From: Lonicera japonica
Lineage: Eukaryota > Streptophyta > Magnoliopsida > Dipsacales > Caprifoliaceae
Reading direction: 5' to 3'
Length of the DNA: 64,000 nucleotides
Assembly: GCA_021464415.1 (NCBI GenBank)
Contig: CM038466.1
Coordinates: forward strand, 36,548,833 to 36,612,832
Below, piece after piece: positions 1 through 11,429 of this stretch. How positions within the stretch are numbered: the stretch's first letter is position 1; each line of letters starts with the position of its first letter. The translations under genes and the position numbers were made by a program. Under the pieces are notes generated by a model, which was not told the DNA's origin, ran no database searches, and worked only from the letters and a program-made list of their open reading frames with translations.

Positions 1-1100
1 CATCCACGTGACTAGGCATGAATTCAAATTAGGGGAGGCCGAGCCTTAGAAGTTTCTAGAATTTTTGAAGTAGTCAAATGACGAGTAAATCGAAATAATA
101 TATATATAGAAAATAATAATTAAAGACATTAGTATATTAATAGTTTTAATGGAGGACTTGTCTTACATAAAAAAAATTAAATTACAAAATCTTAGTTTCA
201 ATAATCCTCTTCAAGGTTTTATATTCCAAAAATGTTAGTTATAGAGGAGACCAAGAGATAGCAGTAGCGTTAAAGTAGGTTATAAAAAAAATGATACATT
301 CTTCGTTGTGTTGACATCATTAACACTCGTAATCTCTCTAGAATTTTTTAATTAATTTATTTTTTAACAAGTTTATCTTTTTAACTGGTAGAAACGGGCG
401 TGTCGGGTCACTCGATAACGCATAATCGTATACAAATTCTAAAAATATCACCCGATAGCTTGGCTGGTTGTATTTGGGTGGAGCCAAAACTTATTCGCAT
501 TCATTAAGACAAGACACAAGACCGATCCGAACTGAACCTTTGCCAGGTACTCATATCATGTGTATCAAAATAAAAGTTTTAGTTAACAATCCCATTGAAT
601 TATAAAATTGGAAAAAAGAAAAGAAAAAAGATATTAAGAACAAATCAATAAAAAAAATTCGCAAATTAAAGTAAAAGAAGTGTATTTTTATTGTCAAAGT
701 AATTTTTATTAATGCTAAAATAATATAAAATATTGAACAAATGTTGTATAACCATGTAATATACTATTTACTTTTGCATTAATAAAAATTATTTTCACAA
801 TGCTATTATTTTAAGGTCTCGTTTGGTTCACGGAAGGGAAATCAACTCCCTTATTTTTTTCATGGAGGTGAAAAACTAAATTTTCTGTCAAATTTCATTT
901 CTTGTGTATGGTAAAGCATGAAAAGTATTTAGATAAAAGTATTATTGTCTAAATTTTTTGTAATAAATGCTTGGAAATCACATGAAAAAATCAATCTTAT
1001 GTATTTTGAGAAGAATGGTTTTACCCCGTACTTTTTCCTCTCTCAAGAAAGTGTTTCTGAAATTTATGTTTAAAAAAAAAAAAAAAACAAATTTTTTTTT
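1..1100. other. AT-rich non-coding DNA, nothing identified
   Basis: I see no gene, RNA or bounded element. Near position 816 a TCGTTTGGTTCACGG stretch resembles the outer end of plant MITEs, but I found no matching opposite end. Homopolymer A and T runs are frequent. Confidence 0.5.
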
Positions 1101-1109
1101 TAATACTAA

Positions 1110-2265
1110 AATCTATAAATCGAAGGAGGTTTAAAAGATTGTCAGATTGTCCTTGTAATTCGTGAAGACAAGACATGGCTTGTCAATTTTAGAAATGGTG
1201 ATTGGAACTTATTATAATAAAGTTTCATCGGTTAAAAAAACAGCAGAGGGTAAAAAAGATAAAATTTTCTTAATCAATAATTTTAGGCGGCTGTCTAGCA
1301 CTGGATTCAACTTTTTCAAATATATAGAATCACTTTAAAATTAAATTCTGCGATATGAATTATTAATTTTAAATTGAACGTTTCATATTTATTATTTTTA
1401 GTTTCTCTTGTGAGAATTATATTATATAAAAGTTAATTTGAACTTTTAAATATAATATTGATATTATAAATTGCATATTTTACCTTTACAAGAATACATC
1501 TTTTATATATAAAATGGAAAAAAAAATGATATTAAAAACGAATCAAGAAAAAACCTCATGGTTAGAGCATTTGAAATCACGTCTCCTAAAATCCCTATTA
1601 AGACGAGACATAGCTTGTCAATTGAGTACAAAAAAAAACTCTTGCTTTAAGTTTAGGTGGTTGATAGAAACAAATCTGGTTAAAAAAACAGGAGTGAATA
1701 AAAAATATATGATTTTCTTATACTTGAAATTTAGGTGCGGATAGATACCAATCTGAACTGCTCAATTTAAAATTGATAGTTCAAATTGCATACTTCATTG
1801 CATACTTTTATTTCTAAAGTGATTCTCGTTACTTTAGAAGTAACTCGGCGGAAGCCCAACAAGAAATAACCTCACTTATAAAAGGCAAGGCTTTGAATAA
1901 GTCTCGAACTCAAATATTGAGCAAGGAAAATGACATCCCTTACCACTACACCAAAATGCTCGGGGGTGAAACACTAGTTATTCCCTTGTGATAACTTAAC
2001 ATTCAGCTATCATAAAGTTCCATTAGTTACAAAAAACATGATTGAGTAGAAAATACAAAATTTCTTAAGCTTAAAATTTAGGTGGCTGATGATTCAGATT
2101 AAATACTTTATTTTTGAAGTGATTCTTATCACTTTAAAGACAAATTCTATAAGTTGAAGAAAAGATAATTTCTCTTGTAACTATACAGACGACGTTAAAT
2201 TTACCACCAAATCTTAAAAAAAAATCGATTCAAAGCATTAAGCGAAAAAAACAACTTACAACGCT
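1110..2265. repeat. three diverged repeat modules
   Basis: Three stretches (about 1115-1400, 1575-1810 and 2040-2165) share a common order of motifs: an (A)GACATRGCTTGTCAATT block, a TTAAAAAAACAG block, a TTTAGGYGG block, and then sequence close to GTGATTCTYATCACTTTA. The third module lacks the first block. They look like old tandem copies of one non-coding unit. There is no open frame of note. The SINE-like element at 1852-1964 lies between the second and third modules. Confidence 0.45.
1852..1964 (-). mobile_element. tRNA-derived SINE-like fragment
   Basis: On the minus strand there is an A-box-like TGGTGTAGTGG (plus positions 1943-1953) followed about 30 bases later by a B-box-like AGTTCGAGAC (1901-1910). 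That order and spacing are typical of tRNA-derived plant SINEs. I found no clear target duplication or poly(A) tail, so the limits are approximate and it may be an old copy. Confidence 0.42.
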
Positions 2266-2269
2266 TGGT

Positions 2270-2990
2270 GGTGAAACATACACTAGTTATTCCCTTGTGG
2301 TACACATTCCATAACAAAAAGTCACTGGTGATGATTTTTGTTTGTTGTTGGTGAGGAGTACTAAGAAGTGTTCAACATGTCTTTTCATGAAACAATTTAT
2401 AGTGCCAGTTATACAACTAAAGCCAATGGATTGCACTAGAAGGGTAAAATGAGAAACCAAATAATTAACATCTCTCTATATATGAACGTTTTAACAGTGA
2501 GAGCCAGTAAATTAATTTGTGGGTTTTCCTTTGAACTCTTTTCTCTTCTCTGTCACCAATGATGACCATTAATTACAACACTCTCCAACTTCTTTGTGTT
2601 GGTTGACTAGAGTCAACCTAAATTTTTTTTGAGGGGTGAACTAATTAATGCAAATATTTAGTTAAACATGATTGAAGTAGAAATAAAAACTTAATATATT
2701 ATAACATTAAATAAAAAGTTTTGGGGCTGGGTTATAAATCTAGTTGACCAGAGGCTAGATCTTCTAGCGATAGGGTGTGGGTGGCATACCTAATATTAGA
2801 CAAATAAATGAACTGAAGTATACACGATCATACTGATTTTTTTTAATTATTGTATAATAAATACTTTAACTTTTTGATTGGATGAGACTAAACCTTGCTC
2901 TGCATGTCTTAATTGTTGTGTTAAGATATTGTTAGAACAAGTTTTAATAGTGTGAGATTGATCAGACAATTATGCGTATAATAATTAAAA
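2270..2990. other. non-coding, nothing identified
   Basis: AT-rich single-copy-looking sequence without a supported gene or bounded element. Confidence 0.4.
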
Positions 2991-3575
2991 AAAAAAAACG
3001 GCACTAATATTCAAGCAATACGAAAAACAAGATATTAAGGAATAAAAAAACCAAGCAAGCAATTAGGTTGTATCGGCAAAACATCCACTAATCCACCGGG
3101 TGATAGCTATTATTAATGAAGATCAATTTCGAGTACAACGTGCAAAGCAAACCCCAGCTGCCAATTAGAGCTCTCAATATCATCTCTCAAATATATTCTC
3201 TAATCTAACTAGTAAACAATACAATTAATACAACCCACAAATAAAATCTATGACAATGGTTTTATTTATATGGTATAAATCCTATGGGTCTAGGATTGCA
3301 CAAAGCCAAAATCAACTAGAAATTGGATAATACAAATCCAACTAGAAATTGGACAATACAAAGCTAATTAAGAATTAGATAATATAAAACCAAATAAGAA
3401 TAAGATTCCTATACAGAGTCAAATATTCAATTCTTCAAATTGACAATGTTCCACAAAACTCCAATACACTTTATCATGATCAATTTATCAAATAAGACCA
3501 TATCACCCATACCCGTTCCTTAAGACCACCAGCCCCCGACGGGCATCAAGACTGAATGACATTGACTAATGTCGA
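2990..3575 (-). mobile_element. probable 3' LTR region of a copia remnant
   Basis: This stretch lies directly beyond the RNase H fragment at 3580-4225 on the same (minus) strand, where a copia 3' LTR should be. It contains the CCACTAATCCACC motif that recurs in another LTR-like segment at about 43.5 kb. The LTR ends cannot be fixed because no partner LTR is present. Confidence 0.4.
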
Positions 3576-3579
3576 ACAA

Positions 3580-4225
3580 TGCTCAAACTTGGCCAATAGG
3601 ACAACCTTTGTTAACATATTTTTCGAATTATCCTTGGTGCCCCTCTTAACCATATTTACAACACCGTTTTCAATAATTTTTCCTTTGAAGTGATATCAAA
3701 CATCAATATACTTAGTTCTTTCATAATGAACTTGATTCTTCGCCAATTGAATTGTATTGACTGTCACAGTACAACACTACTTTTTTCTGCTTCAAACCGA
3801 GATCACTAATTAAAACACAGAGCTAAATGGCCTTCTTAACCGCCTCCGTTATTGCAATACATTTTGTCTCCGTGGTAGACAATGCTACGACACTTTGAAT
3901 CATCGACCTCTAACTCAACGGACCACTACCCAATGTAAACACATAACCCCTAGTCAATCTTCGCTTGTCTAGGTCGCCGACATAGTCCGAATGCAGAAAA
4001 CGCTCAATAGTTGACGTTCTAGATTTTTCAAATATCAACCCCTTGTCCATCATACCCAGTAGATATTGTAAAACCCACTTAATGGCTTGCTAATGCGATT
4101 TTTCAGGGTTCGCCATATACCTGCTAACAATGCTTACGGCTTGAGCAATATCCGATCGAGTACATACCATGGCATACATCAAACTCCCAATCGCACTTAC
4201 ATAAGGAACTTGAGTCACCACTAGA
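3580..4225 (-). pseudogene. Ty1/copia RNase H fragment (Tnt1-like)
   Basis: The minus strand translates, with interruptions, into the connection between reverse transcriptase and RNase H of a copia polyprotein. A readable start is VPYVSAIGSLMYAM, followed by a TRSDIAQAV-like block and then IKWVLQYLLG-like and LHSDYVGDLDKRR-like blocks that mark the RNase H domain. Several stops and frameshifts are present and no continuous frame longer than about 60 codons survives. The fragment begins at the codon region where the plus-strand element at 5.5-8.0 kb ends. Confidence 0.75.
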
Positions 4226-4254
4226 AAAAGCCTTAGCACCTTAAACACGTTGGG

Positions 4255-5480
4255 ATAATTGTGTGATAGTTAAATATGTCTACTGCTGATATATTAGAAG
4301 GGGGTGACAAGGTAATGAATAAAACACCTTTGAAGGGGGCGTCTACAAGTGTATCATTCTCACACACTCTACAAGTATTGCTTTAGCACAATACTTTCAC
4401 AAGATACTCTTTTGCTAACTTGTGAGATTTACCCCTCACAATCACTAAACAAGAATTAACATTCTTGTTATCCTATGAAATTTACCTCTCACAAATGAAT
4501 ACTAATTGTTTGGTGATTCACACCAATTAATAATAAATCTCTCAAGTGTGTAATAGATACAATTTGAAGCTCACACTAGAGTTATCTTGATTAATCAAAT
4601 GGATAACTCAAAGATGAATAATTACGATCAATTCTAAAGCTTGAATATTTTAATAATGAAGATAAATGAAATATGAGTTTGTATAAGTGTTCAAGCATCC
4701 AAAAATGTGTCTTAGATAGTGTATATATAGTCCCAAAGAAGATATAGCCGTTTGTGAGGTTTGGTAGAAGTTTGGTACCAAAAATGGTAAAAAAATCATA
4801 AATCCAACGGTTATATTCTAGGCTATTAGTCGACTGATAGACTAAGCACAAGCCATCAGTCGACTGATAGACCCTGCTGTCCATCAGGCCAAAAGGCCAA
4901 AAATCTCAATTTTTGCACTTTTACATTTTAGTTCCAAAATTAATTCTAATTATTTGGAGACCTTAAAAATAAGTTTCTAAGACTCTTATTTTCGAGTAAA
5001 CTTAAAATATGATCATTTGAAATTAATATGAATTTATTTGAAAACCATTTTTTTTAACTAGAATGAAGTTTTTGAAGGAATCTTGATTCAAACTTTGATT
5101 TAATCAATCTCATAATGGTAAAACAATATATGAGCTATAATGATGATCAAATAAAAAACTTTACACATATTCTAAAGTACTCACTTAAATATTAAATAAA
5201 CAAGTATTTGATTACTTTAGGAAGTTTCTCCAATTCTTCTTTTGCTTTAGTCTTTGATCCTCATTGATTTGTAATGACGAATAAGCTTTGATCAAGTTGA
5301 TGTGTGAGATATAAGACAAAAGAGATTTATAAACTTTGTAGAAGAATGATCTTGGTTCCAGCTTGACGGTTTTGTCCACGTATGATTAAATAGTTGTAGC
5401 TATTACTTAAAACATCAACTTAGTTAAATTACATAAGATTAATGTTATTATTATTATCAAAATAAGATTAAGACTTTCTA
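4255..5480. mobile_element. LTR-like / leader-like sequence between copia remnants
   Basis: Nothing here codes convincingly. A GTCGACTGATAGAC motif occurs twice (near 4826-4872), a local palindromic repeat of the kind often seen in LTRs. The position is directly upstream of the plus-strand copia remnant, so this could hold its LTR and leader, but no primer-binding site or TG...CA ends were recognised. Confidence 0.3.
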
Positions 5481-5484
5481 GCTC

Positions 5485-8030
5485 AACAAAGAGAATAAAG
5501 ATACGGTGGAGAACGCAAAAGCATTAATCGCACCGAAATAGGATGACTTTGAGAGTTTATTGGTTATGACTCCATGGGTTAGCTCTTTGAGTGAGTGAAT
5601 TTTGGATAGCTGGTGCTCATATCATATGTGCCCAAATCGAGAATTGTTCCATACCTTTACCGTGGTTGACGGGAATAAGGTTCTGATGGGTAACGACCAT
5701 ATGTGTAAATCGATTTAAATTGGTACGATTTGGCTACAGATGCACGACAGGGTGGTGTGGTACATACTCTTGGTGACCTCCAGTATGTTCCCAATCTGAA
5801 GAATAATTTAATCTTTTTGGGAGCTCTTGATTCCAATGGGTATCGTGTAATACTCGAGGGTAAAAATTTGAAAGTTCTCTCTAGGGCTATAGTTGTGATG
5901 CGAGAAAAAAAATTAGGATAATCTCTATTTTCTTCAAGGATGCACAGTGACTGGGTTTTCTTCTGTTACGACTGAAGAGACTGATACGACGAGATTATGG
6001 CATATGAGGTTGGGTCATGCTGGAGAGAATGATATGACGGTGTTGAGTAAGTAAATGCTACTTGAGGGTGCAAAGTACTGCAAACCAAAGTTTTGTGAGC
6101 ATTATGTGCTTGAAAAACAGACTCAGGCAAAGTTTTGGATATCAGTACATTGCACAAAAAGAGCACATGATTATGTGCACATGGACATTCGGGTGCCGAC
6201 AAAGACTTAAGTCTTTAGTAGAAATCATTACTTTGGGACTTTTGTTGATGATTACTCAAGGAGAACTTGAATCTATATCATGAAGCATAAGGACTAGGTC
6301 TTTAATGTGTTGAGAACCAAATTAGTAAAAAAGTTAAAGTGCTCAGATTAAACAACGGTGGAGAGTACACTTGTGATCCTTTTAAGGATTTCTACTAACA
6401 GGAATGTATCATTCGTCATTTCACGGTCAAGGGTATACCTCAACATAACGGAATAGCGGAGAAGATGAATTGTAAACTCTTTAAAAATGTGCGGTGTATA
6501 TTTTTCAACACCAATTTGGATAAGCGATTTTGGGTTGAAGCCCTATCATACGCTACGTTTTTGATTAATCGTTTGCCATGCTCAAGAATGAAATACAAAA
6601 TACCTATAGAGGGTGGACTAGAACTCATGCTTGTTACAACAGCATTCACATTTTTGGCTGTTCGGCTTATTATCATATTCGTGATATGATTTGTAAGAAA
6701 ATATTCTTAAGCTTTTAAGATGAGGTCAAAGGTTACAAATTTTGGTGTATTCAAAGCAAGAAGATTGTGATTAATAGAGATGTGATGTTTAATAAGGCGT
6801 CTATGCTCAAGGCGTTTTGTCTGCAAATGGTAGTTCTCTGATCCTGGTTGAATAGGAGAACAAGGCGAGCGAGATAGTGGTGGAAATAGAAGTGGCTACT
6901 CCAGTTAATACTTAAATTACAGAGTCAGTGGAGGAGTCCAACGAAGGTGAAATTACTCCCGACGAGGGGTCGGAGATTTCGGTAGCAGAATCGGGTCAAC
7001 AACAAGCAATACCATATTTGGCTAGTGGAAGGGAGCCTAGGGCTCTACATGCATCGTTTTGATATGGGTATAAAGACATGGTGGAGTACGTATTAGTAGG
7101 TTACAGAGATGAGCCGAGTTTGTATCGGGATGTTATGGATTCTAGTAAGAATATCTCTCTGAAAAAACTAAACTTGAGAACTATATGATTTATCAAATGG
7201 AAAGAAACCTATTGGGTGCAAGTGAGTTTTCACTAAGAAAGACAGGGCTCTACGGTCTAGTGTTTTTTTCAAGGTATGGTTGGTAGGCAAGGGTTATGCG
7301 CAATAAGAAGGGGTGGATTATAATAAAGTGTTCTCTCCAGTTATGAAGCACACTTTGATTCGGTCATTGTTGGCTATGTTAGCGAATTTGATCTCGAACT
7401 TGAACAATTTGATTTTAAAATTGCATTCTTGCATAGGGACCTAGAAGAGATATATATCTTTCAGGTGGAGGGATTTAAAGTTGTTGGTAAGAAAAATAGT
7501 TTGTGCAAACTTTGAAAGTCGTCGTATGAATTGAAGAAATCCCTGCATCAATGCTATGTCAATGGTATAAGAGGTTTGACACGTTTATAATCACGCAAAA
7601 GTTTACTCAAAGCGAATTTAATCATTATATTTACTTCAAAAGGCTCGAATCTGGAAATTTTATTTATTTACTTCTATACGTTGACGATATGCTCATTTTT
7701 TTTCAGAGCTTAGTGTTGATTGATGTATTGAAAGCTCAGTTAAGTAAGGAGTTTGAGATGAAAGATTTGGGTGGAGCGCGAAAATTTTTGGGGATAAAAA
7801 TTGTACGAGATAAGAAGAGAAGATAATTATATCTTAGACAAAGGCAAAATCTTAAGAAAGTTGTTGCTCTATTTAGGATGAAAAATTCAAAGTCGGTGAG
7901 TGTCCCGTTAGCACCACACTTCAAAATCTCAGTAACGATGGCTCCTAACTCCGAGGTAGGGTTAGAGTATATGACTTAAGTTCCTTATGCAAGTCCGGTT
8001 GGGAGTTTGATGTGTGCCATGGTGTTCCCA
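5485..8030 (+). pseudogene. Ty1/copia gag-pol remnant, Tnt1-like
   Basis: Reading across frames gives the copia domain order. The protease region has [13 protein letters not shown], where the catalytic DSG is mutated to DSW. A GAG-pre-integrase part carries LWHMRLGHAGENDM. Integrase follows, with FVDDYSRRT and HNGIAEKMN-like blocks. Reverse transcriptase has the LLLYVDDMLIF catalytic motif near 7660-7700 and a KDLGGARKFLGIKI-like block. The series stops at VPYASPVGSLMCAM (about 7980-8024), before RNase H. Many stops and frameshifts show a long-dead copy. Block content fits the Tnt1 lineage. Neither LTR was found. Confidence 0.85.
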
Positions 8031-9218
8031 ACTTAAACAAATTTGGGCCACAAGTGCGGGGTTTTTATTTTAAAAGGTCTCGTTACTATATGGTGACACT
8101 ACCCAACTTATATATCCATATTAAGTTATACAATTTTTCCATGTGGTATCAATGATTTGAGCCAACCTTTCTCAACACTAATTACATCCCAGTAAAAAGG
8201 GGGATGGAAAGTATAAGAGAATGAACATTAATTTTGTTTATTGCCCTTTTTGACCACACTTAACAGCAAAGGCAAAATTTCAACTTAGTGAGGCTTGATT
8301 AATAATAAATAAATATTTCAAATTATAAGTAATGACAACTAGGCAAAAAATTACATAAAATATTAAACATTTAGTGCATAAAGAGATGGTGAAAAAAACA
8401 CAAATTACAAAAATCCTCTTTGAGCCTTCTTATGAAAAATGCTGAAAGTCATCTTCATTTAATTTTCAATATTTTTGAATATGTCTTCCTTAATATGAAG
8501 AGGTTTTTTCGTCAAATTCAAATATTTTCATATAATTTTATACATATTTTTTCTCCAAAAAGCTTATCATTTTTTCTCAAATAACTAATAAGATGTCTCA
8601 AAAAATACATATATTTCTATGCAATTGTTATGAGATATAAAACCTACTTTTTGGCTGTTATAATTAATAAATTTGATTCAATAATCAAGTTCAATTTTAG
8701 TCACTAGTTCAAATGTATTATTCATATTAAAGTGTAAGAGCAAAACAAAATATTTTACCAATTCAAGTGTTTTGGCAAAAATAAATAAATACCAATTTAT
8801 GTGTAAAATTTTATAATAGAAAACATTCCAAATAGAGAATAATGCATGCATCCTAAATAAATTCATAGTGAACTCAACTCAGAGAGAAATAAAGTTGGAT
8901 GAGAGAAGATATGATATATTTTGGGAATATAATATGACTATATATATATGTTTTTGAATTTAAAATAAGAGAGTAGTTTAGACATTCTAATTATTTGTTT
9001 AAATGTTAAAACTGGTCAATAGAAACCATGCAATACGAGAGGTCAAACTTATAATATGTGAACGTTTGGGGATCAATATCAATTTCTTTATAATATAATT
9101 TATGAGGGCAAATCTCAAATAACTCGTTTTCTTTTCAATGTTTAAATAATAATTACTGGTTAGATCCTAAAGTTTTGAATATCTTACGAACCAAACATCA
9201 TAATTTAAAAGTTCAAAT
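8031..9218. other. non-coding, nothing identified
   Basis: After the abrupt end of the copia remnant the sequence is AT-rich, with no domain, RNA gene or clear repeat ends. Confidence 0.4.
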
Positions 9219-9234
9219 AAAGATCCCTATAAAA

Positions 9235-9448
9235 GAAACCCGGGGGTTGGCCTAGTGGTAGCTCACTAGGCCGCAAGTCCTTGGTCGACCGGTTGGTAGC
9301 CGGATCGATTCTCGGCGCTTGCAGAAAACTCACTTGGGCCACGCTCTTTACCGTCTTGTGCAAGCTCCCGGAGCGGAGCAGATTAGTCAAGGTCGAGGTG
9401 CGCGTAAGCTGGCCCGGACTTAGACACTGCTCGGTAAAGACCAAAAAA
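9235..9448 (+). mobile_element. tRNA-derived SINE, intact with target duplication
   Basis: The element is a GC-rich island in AT-rich DNA. It has an internal RNA polymerase III promoter, with A box TGGCCTAGTGG at 9248-9258 and B box GGATCGATTC at 9302-9311, and it ends in a short A run. Perfect 16-bp direct repeats (AAAGATCCCTATAAAA) flank it at 9219-9234 and 9449-9464. That is the signature of target-primed retrotransposition. The perfect duplication suggests a fairly recent insertion. Two overlapping antisense and sense ORFs here are by-products. Confidence 0.9.
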
Positions 9449-9464
9449 AAAGATCCCTATAAAA

Positions 9465-11429
9465 ATATATAATATCACACCTCTTATGAAAATAATTCAA
9501 ATCCAAGTGGGAGCTTCCCCTGACTAGGTCTGAGTCCCTCTTCTCGCCCCTGACCATACTTGCTTTATTATATTGGGAGACAAGATATGTTACATTTTCG
9601 GTTGGTGATATTTGAACTTGAATTGGGGAATTGGGGACAACTCACATGCTCACAAAAAAAATGGACTTCAAATTAGGAAAAATGGAAATATAATGAAGGT
9701 CTGAAAATTTGGTTGTTAAGTTTAATCAAATTCCTTTGAGATTTGAGGCACAACTGATTAGTTTACTAAATTACATTTTTGTCCCCAAGGTTTAGTTATG
9801 TTCACTTGTTCTCCAACTTCACTCTATTTTTTTTCTGACAATTCAATAGACTAAATTTTAATGCATAAAGATGGCATTCAACCACTAAGAGTAAATCAAT
9901 AGCTAGTCATTATTGGGTTAGAATACAGAGTTCAACTAAGAGCTTCTTAGATCAAGTTCTAACAAGTACAAAATTTCAAATGATTAATAATTAACACCTT
10001 TTTTAAATAAAAATTAATCAAAATATACAAAAGTTGAGTCAAACGGACCGTAAAGACGAATTCTCGAATCAAAAAATGCAATAAAGATGGCTTTCAAAAT
10101 TTTCTATCCTCTAGGCTACCGGTGTTTTTCACTGACATTGTCTTCTATTATTGCTGAACATTTGGCTGACTCCAAAACTGACTTTTCAACTGATTTTGCA
10201 GAAGTGTTGGCCAACTACTATATCATTGGTTTAATAATTTTGGTAGTTGGAGTCTTCGAGATGCAATTCGTCCGATTTATTTATTTTTTTAATTTTTTTT
10301 TTCGGGCCTTATCTATAGTCTCAATAAATTTTATTTTCTGAGTCTTGACATAAACTCTAGTGTATTAGCATTTATTACATTACAATTAAAGTCCTATAAA
10401 AAGAAATTGAGTAGAGAGAAAATTGACGTAATAATGTAAATTAAATTTATATTCAAAATTTGTTTTATCCAACTATTAAAACACGACCATTTTATACAAA
10501 ACTACTAACATACTTTTACATTGATATATACTAGACATGTCTTTAACATTAAAAGAAAGAAAAAAAAAATCTTGGAGTCAATGAAATAAGCTAAAGACTA
10601 AAGTCCACTTAAAACATACTTAAACCCCATACAAATGGGTCCAGAACCGTACAAATAGGCCCTAGTTAATAGGTTAGTTCGGTTAGTACGAGACTATTTT
10701 ACTTTGGTATTTCACCGGTGTTCGAACTTGTACAGCAGTAGTATTGATAGACTTGGCTATCTGTTTGTAACTCTGAAGTTTTAATGGATTTAGATGTTTA
10801 AGTTTTGTTTGGAGGAATTAAAAATTTAAATCTGAACACTTCGGTGTTTTTTTGTTGGGTTTTTAAAAAATATTTTAGGTGTTTTTTTTTAACAAAATTT
10901 GTATTTGGTTCACCAATTTTTAAGATTTCATTCAAGTAAAAAGAATATATATATATATGTTATATTTTAGAAAGCTTTAAGAATTGAATAAAAAAACAAA
11001 GATTATATTTTTTTTGTAAAATTTTAAAAATAGTAAACCGTATACAAATCGAATTGATAAGAAATTTTGAAAAACTATACTTAAAAGTAAATTTTAAGAT
11101 ATAGTTATTTTTATAAAATAAGAAAAATAAGGGTAAAATTGTCTAAATAACATCCATTCAGCATTCAGATGTGATATGTTCAAATAAAAAACAAATATTT
11201 AGATATATGGCATTTAGAAAACAAACGAGTTTTTTCAAATTTAAATTTAGACAACGAAATAAAACAAAACAAAATAAAATATATAAATGGGCCAATGCGC
11301 CAAAATAAATTATATAAATGGGCCTTGGCCTCAATAGCAATGACCCATATAATAAAACCTAGGGCTTTTCATATGTAGGGCTCTAATGAGATAATTCGGA
11401 GAGAAACTATCTTCTCAAAAATTCAAAAA
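9465..11429. other. non-coding DNA upstream of the small spliced gene
   Basis: No gene or bounded element found. The part just upstream of 11430 is the presumed promoter and 5' UTR of the 87-residue gene. I cannot name a TATA box with confidence. Confidence 0.4.

Noticed and set aside
9235..9320. Possible tRNA gene (A and B boxes)
   Set aside because: The rest does not form a tRNA cloverleaf, and the segment is part of a SINE with a tail and target duplications.
10087..10341. 84-codon plus-strand frame with hydrophobic stretches
   Set aside because: AT-rich, Phe/Ile-rich composition as expected by chance. No recognisable motif, splice partner or promoter context.
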